64,000 nucleotides of DNA from Oryctolagus cuniculus (Eukaryota; Chordata; Mammalia; Lagomorpha; Leporidae): assembly GCF_964237555.1 (NCBI RefSeq), contig NC_091432.1:40047031-40111030 (forward strand), read 5' to 3'. The stretch's first letter is position 1. Each line of letters begins with the position of its first letter. Positions 1 to 10,639 of the stretch are shown one piece after another. Position numbers and translations under genes: made by a program. The notes below the pieces were generated by a model, which was not told where the DNA came from, ran no database searches, and was given only the letters and a program-made list of their open reading frames with translations.

Positions 1-749
1 ACCTTTGGGCTATCAGGACACATTATGAGAACAGAACATGTAGCCTGAAAGTAGAATGTGGATCCAATTTGCAACAAGAATTAATATAAATAGAATAAAT
101 AATTCCAATGGGATAAGGAAGGCACAGAGCATACCAGGATTAACAAAATGGCCAAATTCTCATAGGGTTGAAATTGCTAAGTGCTAAGACATCTGAAGAT
201 CTCCAAAGAATATATGAAGCTTCCACAGATCATGGCAAATATAAAACAATTTCAGCGCATCTCAAACTTATTTAAACCTATAACCTTCTACACAGTAATG
301 TTTCAATTAAATTTCAAAACACTAAACACTCAAACATTAAGTAAAATAATTGCAGCTGGTATACAAGACCTGTAAAATATTGAATATGTATATACTTGTT
401 ATATTTTCAGGTAACTGGAGGAAAATGCAGCACAATTTTTCTTTTTTTGTTAAGTAACTGTCATTTCAACATAAACCTGAAATAAGACTCAGGTTTCCAA
501 GACAAAAGCATGGCAAGAAGTATTAGGAAGCAATAGATATACAGGTTTCCCAAAAATAAAAATCTCAAGAAGAAAAATCAGAAATGGCATGCATCCATCT
601 TGCTTAGCAAGAGAACTTCAGATGGAATTGTTTATAGTAGCATGTATAATAAATATTATCTCATTATGTTAAGTTGGAAGTGTTGTGGGTCTGGCCTACT
701 AGTAGTACTAGATATATATTCAGAAATATTTAGACACTTGTATAATATA
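1..749. other. AT-rich unique sequence, no gene seen
   Basis: No SINE head, SINE pyrimidine tract or convincing frame is visible. The short 64-codon frame at 181-375 has no supporting features. The right edge runs into an old L1 3' region. Confidence 0.5.
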
Positions 750-2038
750 TAAAAAACTCAAACAACTCAATAACAATAAGAGTAATCTGTATTTAAAAAT
801 AGGCAAAGGACATAAACAGACATTTCTCAAAAGAAGACATATAATTGCTAACACATACATTAAAAATCAACATTATTAATCACCAGTCAAATGAAAATAA
901 AAATAAAGTATTATTTCAAACCTGTTAAAATGACTACTTTCAACAAGACAGATGACAGCAAATTTAGATGAAAATGAAGAGAAAAAAGAACTCTTATACA
1001 TTCTTGGAGAAAATGTAAAATATTGCCATTGTGTAAAGTATTGTAGAAGTTTTTCAAAAAATTAAAATTAGAAGTGACTTATGACCCAAAAATTATACTT
1101 TTAAATTACTAAAGTGAATACTCATCTCTAAGTGATAGTTGTACTCCCATATTCATTGAAGCATTATTTATAATAACTAAGATATAAAGTCATCATAAGT
1201 GTCCACTGAAAGATGCATGGATGAATAAAATTATAAATATATTTATATGTAAAAATATAAATATGAGATATTATCCAGTCTGCAAGGAAATTCTATCATT
1301 TGCAACAACATAGATGAACCTTAGTACTTTGTGCCAAGTGATATAAAGAACAGGAAGATGAATACGGTACAATATCACATTTATATGGAATACAAAAATT
1401 CAAACTTAGAAGCTGAAACTACAATGGTGGTTGTAGAGACTGGATGGTAAGGCCATATAGGGATGCTGATCAAAGGGTAAAGTTTTAGTTATGCAAGATG
1501 AAAAAATTATGGAGATCCAGTGTATGGCATGATGACTATAGTTAATCATACTGTACTGCATATTTGAGATATGATGAAGTAGATCCTAATACTGTTATCA
1601 CAAAACAGTAATTATACAAAATAATGTGCTTTAATTTCTTAATTGTGATAAGCATTTTACAATGTATGGTTAGCAGAAACACATATATTGAACATCTTTT
1701 AAAAATTCAATTCTTAGCCGGCGCCGTGGCTCAATAGGCTAATCCTCCACCTTGCGGCGCCGGCACACCGGGTTCTAGTCCCGGTTGGGGCGCCGGATTC
1801 TGTCCCGGTTGCCCCTCTTCCAGGCCAGCTCTCTGCTATGGCCAGGGAGTGCAGTGGAGGATGGCCCAGGTGCTTGGGCCCTGCACCCCATGGGAGACCA
1901 GGAAAAGCACCTGGCTCCTGGCTCCTGCCAGGATCAGCGAGGTGCGCCGGCTGCAGCGGCGGCCATTGGAGGGTGAACCAGCGGCAAAAAGGAAGACCTT
2001 TCTCTCTCTGTCTCTCTCTCACTGTCCACTCTGCCTGT

Positions 2039-2076
<38 letters not shown>

Positions 2077-2130
2077 CAATTCTTATTTGGCCATTATACC
2101 TCAATAAAATTGGGGGTGGGAAAGAAAAAT
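750..2130 (+). mobile_element. Ancient L1 (L1M-type) 3' end, split by a CSINE
   Basis: The stretch follows the 3' end of old mammalian L1s. It has the 'aggcaaaggacataaacag' segment near 803, the 'acatagatgaacc' segment near 1309, and the 'gatgactatagttaat' and 'tatttgagatatgatgaag' segments near 1530-1580. The end resumes after the SINE at 2086 with a polyadenylation-like 'tcaataaaattggg'. It is heavily diverged and codes for nothing. A younger CSINE (1717-2070) interrupts the last part. The subfamily cannot be set by eye. Confidence 0.75.
1717..2070 (+). mobile_element. CSINE, young subfamily, full length
   Basis: It begins with the tRNA-like head 'gccggcgccgtggctcaat', followed by a B-box-like 'gggttctagtcccgg'. 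The body includes 'gatggcccaggtgcttggg', then a CT-rich tract and a poly(A) tail of about 30. It is flanked by a direct repeat, 'aaaattcaattctta', at 1702-1716 and 2071-2085. The 5' junction follows TTTT, the usual L1 endonuclease context. It is transcribed by RNA polymerase III if active and mobilised by L1. The clean duplication and long tail suggest a fairly recent insertion. Confidence 0.93.
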
Positions 2131-2504
2131 GGATTGAGAAACAGTGCAAATTGTACAGGAAAACAGCAAAAATGCTCCAATAATGGATTATCTTTAATTT
2201 TATTTATTTGGAGTATAGGGGACAATTATTGGAATATTATAAAAACATTAGTTACAAAATTTTCTTAATGTATTTGTGCTGTTTTAACAAAATGTCATAG
2301 ACTAGGTAAATTATAAGTAGCAGAAATGTGTTATTTATAGTTATGGAGTTGAAAAGTCCAAGACCAAAGAAGGTTTAGTAACTAACGAGGACCAGTCTCT
2401 GCTTCCAAGATGATGCCTCCTCTGGAGAGGAGGAGCACTCTGTCTTCACATGGTAGAAGGAATGGAAAGGGCAGAAAAGGTGCTAGTCAGTTCCCCTCAG
2501 CATT

Positions 2505-2790
2505 TAAAACATATTTTACTTATTTGAGAGTTTGAGTTACAGAGGTAGAGGGAGAGTCAGAAAAAGTTCTTCCATCTACCAGTTCATTCCCAAAATGGTT
2601 GGATCCCGGAACTCCATCCAGTCTCCTCCATGGGTGCACGGGCCCAGCTACTTAACTCGTTGTGTACTGCTGTCTCAGGCTCATTAGCAGGGAGCTGGAT
2701 GGGAAGTGGAGCAGCCTGACTGGAACCACTGCTCATATGAGATGATGGTGTCACAGGCAGCAGCTTAACCTGATGCACCACATCCTGGTC
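2505..2790 (-). mobile_element. CSINE, older, minus strand
   Basis: Read on the minus strand it gives the CSINE order. The A/T-rich tail lies at the left edge ('ttacttatttgagag'). The reversed purine tract follows, then 'tgggtgcacgggcccag' and 'agctggatgggaagtggagc' in reverse, and a degenerate head at about 2775-2790. Divergence is high and no clear target duplication is visible. It sits inside the MaLR LTR. Confidence 0.85.
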
Positions 2791-2875
2791 TCTATTCAGC
2801 GGATTTATAAGACATTAATCTTATCCATGAATGAGGAGCCCTTAGGGATGAATCATCCACTCAAGGCCTCACCTC

Positions 2876-3228
2876 AGGCCGGCGCCGAGGCTCAATAGGC
2901 TAATTATCCGCCTGCGGTGCCAGAAAACTGGGTTCTAGTCCCGGTTGGGGTACCAGATTCTGTCCCAGTCTCTCCTCTTCCTGTCCAGCTCTCTGCTGTG
3001 GCCCGGGTGTGCAGTGCAGGATGGCCCAAGTCCTTGAGCCCTGCACCCGCCTGGGAGACCAGGAGACACACTTGGCTCCTGGCTTCAGATCAGTGCGGTG
3101 CTCAGGTCACAGCGTGCAGGCCGCAGCGGCCATTGGGGGGTGAACCAACAGAAAAGGAAGACCTTTCTCTCTATCTCTCTCTCTCACTGTCCACTCTGCC
3201 TGTCCAAAAAAAAAAAAAAAAAAAAAAA
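2876..3228 (+). mobile_element. CSINE, young subfamily, inserted in LTR
   Basis: The head 'ggccggcgccgaggctcaat' is followed by the full CSINE body, CT tract and a poly(A) tail of about 24. The direct repeat 'gcctcacctc' at 2866-2875 and 3229-3238 marks the insertion. Removing the element rejoins 'cctcacctc' to 'ttcatactg', restoring the MaLR LTR reading. Confidence 0.93.
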
Positions 3229-3476
3229 GCCTCACCTCTTCATACTGTTGTATTGGGGATTACATTTCAAAAAGAATTTTGGAGAAAGAAAGAAACATTC
3301 AAATATTAGTCCACTACATAGCCCACTATATAGCAATCCCTTTAAAAGGTACTATCCATACAAAATTGCTAAACCTCACAACATTTCTACCTACTAGATG
3401 GGAATTTTATCTACTCCACTTACAGTTGTCTGATCTTGAGCTCTTCTCTTTCCCTGTTTGCAAATCTATGAAATGA

Positions 3477-3667
3477 AAGCCAAGAGCTTCTTCTGGGTCT
3501 TCCACGTGGATGCAGAGGCCCAAACACTTGGGCAACCCTCCACCGTGTTCTCAGGCTGCAGCAGAGAGCTGGATAGAAAGAGGAGCAGCTGGGACACAAA
3601 CAGGTGCGCATATAGGATTCTGGCACTGCAGGCAGAGGCTTAGCCCACTACGCCACAGCACCAGCCC
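3477..3667 (-). mobile_element. CSINE fragment, minus strand
   Basis: This is the head-side portion of a CSINE read in reverse. It has 'cttcttctgggtcttccac', 'agagagctggatagaaaga' and ends at 'gccacagcaccagcccc'. The pyrimidine tract and A-rich tail expected at the left are missing, so the copy has lost its 3' third. Confidence 0.85.
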
Positions 3668-4245
3668 CTATTTTACTTTTAAAAATAAGTAATTCTGAGA
3701 TATATCATAAGAGACCTAAGGCAAAACCCTTCCTTTTGCAAAATTTTATAGTTTTTAAATATAAATTAACTAAAAATATCTAGAACAAAGGGTAAAGAAT
3801 TGATAGCATTGGGGGTATTGCACGGGCTGTAAACAACTATAGCCACAGTCTGAGAACTTTTCCCTACATGTCCAACAACTCACTTATTAAAGTCCCCCTC
3901 TGACATGAATCAGCTGGAATGTTAAAGAACATGGAATAAATGAGATAGGACAGCAATCCTCATTTAGGAACCTCATCAAAACCTTCCCTAAAAATCGAAG
4001 GACTGGGTGATTTTAGCTAATATTAGAAACATAATAAAGTTACATTTTGCCTGGTACTAAGTGCATTTCTACTGGCAACTATAAATAGAATGTAAATATT
4101 GTGTCTGTGTAAATCACAAATAGTATCTACTGATAATTTAGCAAAGTTCACATGTAACTCAATGCTTAAATAGTTTTATTGTTTTTACCAAATTATTTCT
4201 TAAAGGAAATCAATTATAAAATTTCCATAAGGTGTCTGTTTCTTA
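3668..4245. other. AT-rich unique sequence
   Basis: I see no recognisable repeat or coding frame in this stretch. Confidence 0.45.
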
Positions 4246-4260
4246 AAAATCTAGATTCCT

Positions 4261-4614
4261 GGGGCCAGCACTATGGCAGACTAGGTAAAGCCACTGTCGG
4301 CAGTGTTGGCATCCCATACGGGCACTGATTCAAATCCTGGCTGCTCCATTTCTAATCCAGCTCATTGCTAATGTCTGGGAAAGCAGTAGAAGATGGCCCA
4401 AGTGCTTGGGCCCCTGCACCCACATAGGAGACCTGGACGAAGTTCCAGGATTCCGGCTTGGGATCAGCCTAGCTCTGGCTGTTGTAGCCATTTGGGGAGT
4501 GAACCAGATGGAAGATTCTCTCTCTGTCTCTCTCTCTCTCTCCCTCTCTCTCTCTCTCTGCCTCTGCCACTCTTTAACTTTCCAATAAATAATTAAATAA
4601 TTTAAAATTTTTTT
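4261..4614 (+). mobile_element. CSINE, full length
   Basis: The head 'ggggccagcactatggcag' is followed by 'gatggcccaagtgcttggg', 'catttggggagtgaaccag', a long CT tract at about 4510-4560 and an AT-rich tail. The target duplication is 'aaaatctagattcct' at 4246-4260 against 'aaaatgtagattcct' at 4615-4629, with one mismatch. Confidence 0.92.
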
Positions 4615-4804
4615 AAAATGTAGATTCCTAGAATCCTCCCAAGGCTTTTGAATTCATTAGTTCTAGAGGGACTGAATAATAACATTTTAGGTAATTCTTT
4701 AGTTCTTGCAAACTGGAAATAGGTCTAAGAAAATGACCAAAAGCAAATCAAATAAATTGCTCAAGATAGTATGCAGTAATGGAGTGTGTATCTAAAAACA
4801 TATC

Positions 4805-5103
4805 TTGGCAACAAGAGTTTGGTATTGTGGTTAAGCTGCTGCTTGGGAGGTTTGCATTCCATATTGGAGTGCCTGTTTTAAGCCCAGGCTCCACTTCAAC
4901 TTTAGCTTCTTGCTAAGTGTAGACAAAGAAAGAGGTAGCACATGATGGCTCAGTAGTTGGGTTCCTGCCATCCACGTGGGAGACTCAGGTCCTAGCTTAA
5001 CCTGGCCCAACCCAGCAGCTGTTGCAAGTGTTTAGGAAGTGACTCCACAGATGAATTAATCTCTCTCTTTCTCTCTCACTTTCAAATAAAAAGAATATAA
5101 ATA
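4805..5103 (+). mobile_element. CSINE, old and diverged
   Basis: It shows the CSINE order: degenerate head 'tggtattgtggttaagctg', 'catccacgtgggagactca', 'tttaggaagtgactccaca', then the CT tract and 'tttcaaataaaaag'. High divergence and no clear duplication suggest an old copy. It is first of three head-to-tail CSINEs. Confidence 0.85.
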
Positions 5104-5452
5104 AGACCCTATGTTGTGGCATAGAGGTGAAGCCACCACCTGCAGTGCTAGTATACATGTGGGTGCCAGTTTGAGTCCTGGCTGCTCCACTTCCAATTCA
5201 GCTCCCCGCAAATGTGCCTGAGAAACAAGCAGAATATACTCCAAGTGCCTGGGATCCTGGACCCACGTGGGAGACTCAGAAGAATCTCCCAGCCCCTGGC
5301 TGTGGTTTACCCCAGCCCTGGCTCTTATGGCCATTTAGGAAGTGAACCAGTGGGTGGAAGACCTTTTCTCTCTCTCTCTCTTTCTCTCTCCCTCTCTGCC
5401 CCACCAGTTACTTTGTCTTTCAAATAAATAAAATGCTTAAAAAAAAAAAATA
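5104..5452 (+). mobile_element. CSINE, middle member of tandem trio
   Basis: The head 'atgttgtggcatagaggtga' starts directly after the tail of the preceding CSINE. The body has 'gacccacgtgggagactca' and 'catttaggaagtgaaccag'. A CT tract and 'caaataaataaaatgc' plus A12 form the tail. The next SINE is inserted in or beside that A-rich tail. Confidence 0.9.
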
Positions 5453-5454
5453 GA

Positions 5455-5816
5455 GACCGGTGCCATGGCTCAATAGGCTAACCCTCTGCCTGTGGCACCT
5501 GCACACCGGGTTCTAGTCCCGGTTGGGGCGCCGGATTCTGTCCCGGTTGCCCCTCTTCCAGGCCAGCTCTCTGCTGTGGCCCGGGAGTGCAGTGGAGGAT
5601 GGCCCAAGTGCTTGGGCCCTGCACCCCATGGGAGACCAGGAAAAGCACCTGGATCCTGGTTCCTGCCATCGGATCAGTGCGGTGCGTGGCCGCAGCGCGC
5701 CGGCCGCGGCGGCCATTGGAGGGTGAACCAACGCAAAGGAAGACCTTTCTCTCTGTCTCTCTCTCTCACTGTCCACTCTGCCTGTCAAAAAATAAAAAAA
5801 AATTAAAAAAAAAGAA
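5455..5816 (+). mobile_element. CSINE, young subfamily
   Basis: The head 'gaccggtgccatggctcaat' is followed by 'ggttctagtcccggttgggg', a GC-rich segment near 5680-5715 and the young-type end 'gtccactctgcctgtcaaaa'. The tail is A-rich with interspersed T. It lies in the A-rich tail of the preceding copy, so any target duplication is hidden in A runs. Confidence 0.92.
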
Positions 5817-7152
5817 ATAATCCCACACACATGTGTTTTCTTTGGAAATTGAAATTATCATTTATCTTATTTGTAGTTTGGCTCACGCTTGCTGGAACAC
5901 TGTCAACAGGTAAATAGAGTGCTAAATAGCTAAGGAAATCTGTGAAGGAAGGAAAGAGAAGGGTAAGAATTAAAGGATAGAGCAGAAGTCCCAAGGGGTT
6001 CTAAATGAGAGATGCAGTTCTTTCTGATAATCCAGGCTGATGCTCAGTACCAGTCTGAGACAAGTATAACTTTTGACCCTACAGCATCTCCCCAACATTT
6101 TTTCCCTATCTAACTTGGAATTATTTTATTTTATTCTATTATTTTTTTACCCAGAAGCCTTTTATTTAAGGTATACAGACTTCATACATTTCATAAATAC
6201 AAATAGGAGCATAGTGATTCAAAAAACAGCGCATCTGTCCTTCAGTCATAATTTAAAAAAAAAAAAAATAGGCTGTGAAAATGCCAGAGGGATTTAGAAC
6301 ACATGGGTGAATGAATATGTTTGGCTGTATAAAAGGCTTCTGATTTTTCTCTTTTTTTTTTTTTTTTTCCAAAGGGTATAGGAAGATTCTAAAGTCTAAA
6401 AATATCAGTGAAGAAGAAAGGAAGCTTAAGCTGAATCAGAGATTCTGAATTGTATTTTCTCAGGACTGTCCATCCACATAACATGAAACAGAAACCTGGC
6501 ACAAAGTAGAACAGAAGCTAAAAGATTTGACAGGTGGTCACTTGCAAGAAAAAAATAATTTATTCAGAAAAAGAGAGAATGAAAGTTCTTTGCAGCCTGA
6601 AAGCCCCCATATAATCATGAAAGATTATTATTATTATTAAACTGTTTATTGGAGTAGGAAATGTTGGCTCTGCAGAATTATGAAAAACATTTTTTATGCT
6701 TAACCAGATGTCTTTTAAGATAATGATACATCATTTAACAGCTCCTGCCAATCCAAATAAACTCAAGGCTTTTGGGACAGGCTGTGTTTGATGTGACCTA
6801 TGGTTTCTCTGTAAGGCTTGGTAGCTATATTGGTAAATAACAGCTACCAGAAGCCAGAACTCTCATTGTCCTTTTCTCGCCCACTCTTGTATGACACATA
6901 AGTCCATCATAAGTCAGGGGAAATAGAGCGAGCTAGGCTAACAAGCAGAGTTGGACTTTCCCCAGAAATCACTGCTAATGTGTTCTTCCAAGATGCATTC
7001 AGGCAAAAGCAAATATGCACTCCCAGTCATATGTAAGCATAATACACTTCAACTTCCCATTGGGAAATCAAAACTAAGCAAACTGCTTCCACGCCCCACA
7101 CCACACCCAGCTAAAATAATCTTGGGGTTTAAAGTGGAATAAAAACCAACAG
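5817..7152. other. Unique sequence with T-rich tracts
   Basis: There is no gene. A T17 run lies at 6352-6368 and a short TTA microsatellite at 6625-6639. The part at about 6125-6240 ('aaggtatacagacttcatac') loosely resembles the antisense 3' end of an older rabbit L1, but this is weak. Confidence 0.4.
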
Positions 7153-7468
7153 AGGCCTGTGCTGCGGCTCACTTGGCTAATCCTCCGCCTGCGGCGCCAG
7201 CACCCCGGGGTTCTAGTCTCGGTTGGGGCACCGGGTTCTGTCCCGGTTGCTTCTCTTCCAGTCCAGCTCTCTGCTGTGGCCCGGGAGTACAGTGGAGGAT
7301 GGCCCAAGTGCTTGGGCTGTGCACTAGCATGGGAGACCAGGAGGCAGCACCTGCTTCCTGGCTCGGATCAGCACGCCATTTGGGGAGTGAACCAACGGAA
7401 AACCTTTCTCTCTGTCTCTCTCTCTCACTGTCTAACTCTGCCTGCCCCCCCCCCCCCCCAAAAAAAAA
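7153..7468 (+). mobile_element. CSINE with a C15 run before its tail
   Basis: The head 'ggcctgtgctgcggctcac' and body match the young subfamily, slightly shortened near 7370. The end reads 'ctctgcctg', then 15 C (7445-7459), then 9 A (7460-7468), where sister copies go from 'ctgtc' straight into A. The C run is a local expansion or a sequencing artefact. Confidence 0.9.
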
Positions 7469-7689
7469 CCCAGAATACATGGATGTCTTTTTCAGAAGCA
7501 CGAATCAACTGGTATTGCCAAGAAACAAAATGTCAACATTTCTTGCCTCCCCCCAAAGAAAAACTCACAAAACACGATTCTCATAAACTTGTTTAGCAAA
7601 CCTCTCAGAATTCCTGCTGTACCAAATACTGTGGAAATGGAGGAGTTAGCACTAACAGTTTCAAGAATAAAAGTCTTCCAGAGAATCCT

Positions 7690-7755
7690 ATCACGAAGTA
7701 CAGTCCCTGGCCTACATACAGAAAGAGCTTGGTAAATATGTGTTGAGTAGAGTGT
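7690..7755 (+). mobile_element. L2 3' terminal fragment (weak)
   Basis: The segment 'gagcttggtaaatatgtgtt' resembles the L2 3' end, which has a '...gctcaataaatatttgttgaatg' type ending. It is short and degenerate. Confidence 0.35.
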
Positions 7756-8039
7756 GAATAAGTCTCATTTCCTGGCAATGCAATTTTAAAATTGTGAATT
7801 TAGTTAGATATCTAAATTTTCTCTATGCCAATTTTTGGGAAGTTTTCCTAAGGATGGGCATATGAGTGAGATAGACTATGCACTCTAACTCAAGACTGGT
7901 AGGCAATCTTTCTAAGAAGGTGAGGAGCCCTCTTTTCCTACAGATAAACTCAAAAGCAGTAAAACTGAGGCAAAAGGAAAAGAAAATGAAAGTTATAGAG
8001 GAACTGGTAAGAGTTTCTTTTATTTGTAATGAATCAACA

Positions 8040-8140
8040 AAAAGTAGATGATTCTGGGGATAATAATAATTGCCATCATTATTCATTAAGTTTTTGAGCA
8101 CCAGTTGTATGCTAGACAAACTGCTAAATACATTATGACT
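8040..8140 (-). mobile_element. MIR fragment (degenerate)
   Basis: 'gataataataattgccatc' and 'tttttgagcaccagttgtat' follow the antisense 3' half of MIR (the '...gagcacctactatgtgccagg' region). Only part of the element is present. Confidence 0.5.
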
Positions 8141-9939
8141 ATGAAAGATAGATACCAAAAGACATAAGTGGTAAGTAGAAAATGTAGGATCTAAATGCAG
8201 GGCTCATAACAAATAAACAAATTAAGTAAGAAATTTGGATTTGCAGACAGAAATTCATTTTACAGATAGTTATTCTGGCATCAGTATTGATTTGCTGAAT
8301 AAGACTGCATAATATCAGTGAGAGAAATTAAATTAGCGATTGACTACTGCATAGTTTTCACATCTATTAGAGAATCACCATGTCTCGTGCAGAGTTTAAA
8401 TATACAACATGTCTGTTTCTCAAGCCAAAGCAGAAATTTTAAAAATCTTACAAATACAGTGTTTTCTTAATGCTTTCAATTATTTCTAGGTATTATAAAG
8501 TTGAAATTTAAATTTTAAAAATGTATGAGCACACCAGATTAAAACAAATTTAAACTTCAGAAATGGGATTATATAACTAGGTTATTTCCTAATAATGAAT
8601 GAACAGCAGAGGTTTCCTCTTTATCTAGCCCAGGAAGAAACCATCTCTGCCTCCACATTGCCAACTACCCCTCATACAGAATAGAAAGAGGGAGATAAAA
8701 GCCCGTAGGGGTGAGGAATTTAATGTCTTCATAAATCAAAGTCTAAAGAAGCTAAACCATTTGCTGATTTTTCAGCTAATAACAAGTGCAAGCCAGAATG
8801 CCAGTACATAATTTCCCCCACTTTAATGTACAGTTTCACGATAATGTTACAGAAGTACTACTGAAAGTTGCTAGTCCTCAGTAAGGTTTTTGCTAATGTT
8901 CACTCAGGATCAAGAAGCAATTAACCAGAACCACTGAGCTAAGAGATGACTTTTTCCTCCTTCTTACCCTTCCTCCTCTCCCTATTAATCTTTTTGCAAA
9001 TGTTGCCTTTTGTGTCAAAAAGGAAAAGACTTGAAAATGAATGACTTATCATGCATCATAAAGGAAAGAATTTCAAGTTCCAGGATTTATATAATTTTGT
9101 ATCACTCACTTTTAATAAAGATATTTGGTCCTAAAGTCGGGAATTATTTGCTTCTTAAAAAATGCAATATGTACTCATACACAGTAACTTGTTGAAGGAA
9201 CTTTCCAAGGTTCTAGGTTCTAGAAATGAATCACCCAGCCATGTGTAAGAGAAGATATCGATTTTATGAGGCTGTTGCGGTTTGTATAAGCTTCGCCTTC
9301 ACTGGAAGTTTATATGTGTTTAAAATAATGAGAAAATAAAGTAAACTTCTTAAAGTAGTTTAATTTTCTTTGGAACGCTTAGAGTTGGAGAGTTACATGC
9401 TAAAATTTGTGTCTACTCCCACAGTCTCTCACATCACTCCCAGTTTCAACATACATTTGAATGATCCTAAAGAACTTGAACTTGAATAGGATATAGAATT
9501 ATGGAATTGGAAGCTCATTCAGCCCAACATTCTTCCTTATGCAGGAGTGTCTCCTAAATTAACTCTGCAGTTTCCACCTAGGGTTTTTGCTTTTGTTTTG
9601 TAATAAATAGCTCATGGAAACAACTGTTGACAAAAGAAATATGGATAATATCAAGGGTAAAAAGTAAGGCAGTTTTAGCAGATGTTTACATTGAAAGAGC
9701 AACAAATCATTCCATAATTCACATTTTAAAAGAACCATGTGGTGACCTAAGACATAACTATCTATTCAGTGAACTGGCAATTATGTTGTTAAATGAATGC
9801 TACTGGGTAATAAAACTCCAAAAAATTGTGAATGTGACTAAAATTACTCTCTAAAAACCCCTTTTAAATGAAATAAGGAGCAAGGATCAAAAGAGGATAA
9901 CTTGAAGGAATTCTTGATGTATTTATATAAATATAAGGA

Positions 9940-9964
9940 TACACACACACACACACGCACACAC
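9940..9964. repeat. CA-rich microsatellite
   Basis: A run of AC dinucleotides is interrupted once by GC. Confidence 0.95.
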
Positions 9965-10588
9965 TTTTGTCACTAAATCCAGCAAAAAATTTGAACAAGA
10001 AGCTGCAAGAGATAACAGAAAGCCCCCAAAAGAGGAATTTAAAATAACATAAACCCCAAACCAAGGAGTAAGCATGGGGGGGCATGGACAAATTAAGTTT
10101 CCCAAGGAAGTTATGGAGCTGGGACAGGCCAACTTCTGGAACTCTCCAAGAATTCATTTGTCTTATGATTGTTAATACGCGCCTCCAGTAGGAGACTTGC
10201 CTTTGTGAAGCTTACTAGACAGATGACTCACACATGGGAACAACCATCATCCATTTCTGTCACCAGACCTCACAGGATTACTCCGGGATATTCCGTCTAC
10301 CTCTGCTAAACGGGTTTGCTGCAACGCATTGACACAGACTTAGCAGAGAGAGACATTAAATCAAGTACTGGAATGACTAATTCCACTTCTCTCGGGCACC
10401 TTACAGTGGCTCAGAAAATCAGATTCCTTCAGGATGCAGAGTAAAGAGGCATTAAGAAAATGTGTTTAACTTCGGAGTTCCCCACCTCGGTGTCGCAGAA
10501 GCCTGCAAAGGATGCTCCTACAGAACTGCAAGGGCATGCAGAGGGGATGTGACACCCACAGAAAGGGGGGAGCAGGATCCCAACTGAC

Positions 10589-10634
10589 CTTTTTGCTGTT
10601 TAAAAGACTGAATCGAGCCTGAGTGGTGGACCAT
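10589..10634 (-). CDS. Possible first coding exon (15 codons), hypothetical
   Basis: On the minus strand an ATG at 10634-10632 has a strong start context ('gtgaaaATGG', A at -3 and G at +4). It opens a frame reading M-V-H-H-S-G-S-I-Q-S-F-K-Q-Q-K. After one further base the sequence reads AAG|GTCAGT at 10589/10588, an acceptable splice donor. The ATG lies at the edge of the CpG-rich block, about 170 bases from an X-box-like palindrome, a plausible distance for a promoter. Unspliced, the frame closes about 20 codons past the donor. I do not recognise the peptide and no second exon was located. This is inference from position and signals only; it could be chance. Confidence 0.2.
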
Positions 10635-10639
10635 TTTCA

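Larger units (their letters stand above)
2275..3310 (-). mobile_element. MaLR-type LTR (MST/MLT-like), split by two CSINEs
   Basis: Three separated pieces read as one antisense MaLR LTR. The first (about 2275-2500) has 'agactaggtaaattataa' and 'ttcacatggtagaaggaat'. The second (about 2795-2875) has 'ttatccatgaatgaggagc'. The third (about 3239-3310) has 'tattggggattacatttca'. The gaps are filled by a minus-strand CSINE and a plus-strand CSINE. It is a non-coding solo LTR relic with no internal retroviral sequence beside it. The exact subfamily is uncertain. Confidence 0.65.
7769..10560. other. SINE-free unique sequence
   Basis: About 2.8 kb has no CSINE. It contains a degenerate MIR (about 8040-8140) and a CA microsatellite (9940-9964). 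Short frames here lack codon or motif support. If the CpG block at 10.6-10.9 kb drives a minus-strand gene, this would be its first intron. Confidence 0.4.

Noticed and set aside
1717..1790. tRNA-like head with promoter-box-like motifs, possible tRNA gene
   Set aside because: The tRNA-like part continues into a CSINE body with CT tract and poly(A), is repeated dozens of times, and lacks a complete cloverleaf with an anticodon stem I could verify.
1714..2268. Several overlapping frames of 63-139 codons on both strands
   Set aside because: They lie in a CSINE. The same peptide patterns (for example SAVARECSGGWPK) recur at every CSINE in the window, so they are SINE sequence read in frame, not a gene.
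5492..5830. Opposed frames of 104 and 105 codons
   Set aside because: Both are translations of one young CSINE and its A-rich tail.
6120..6245. Possible older rabbit L1 3' end, with a similar phrase near 47165
   Set aside because: Only a short loose match ('aaggtatac' and 'tttcat' phrases). Not enough to call without an alignment.
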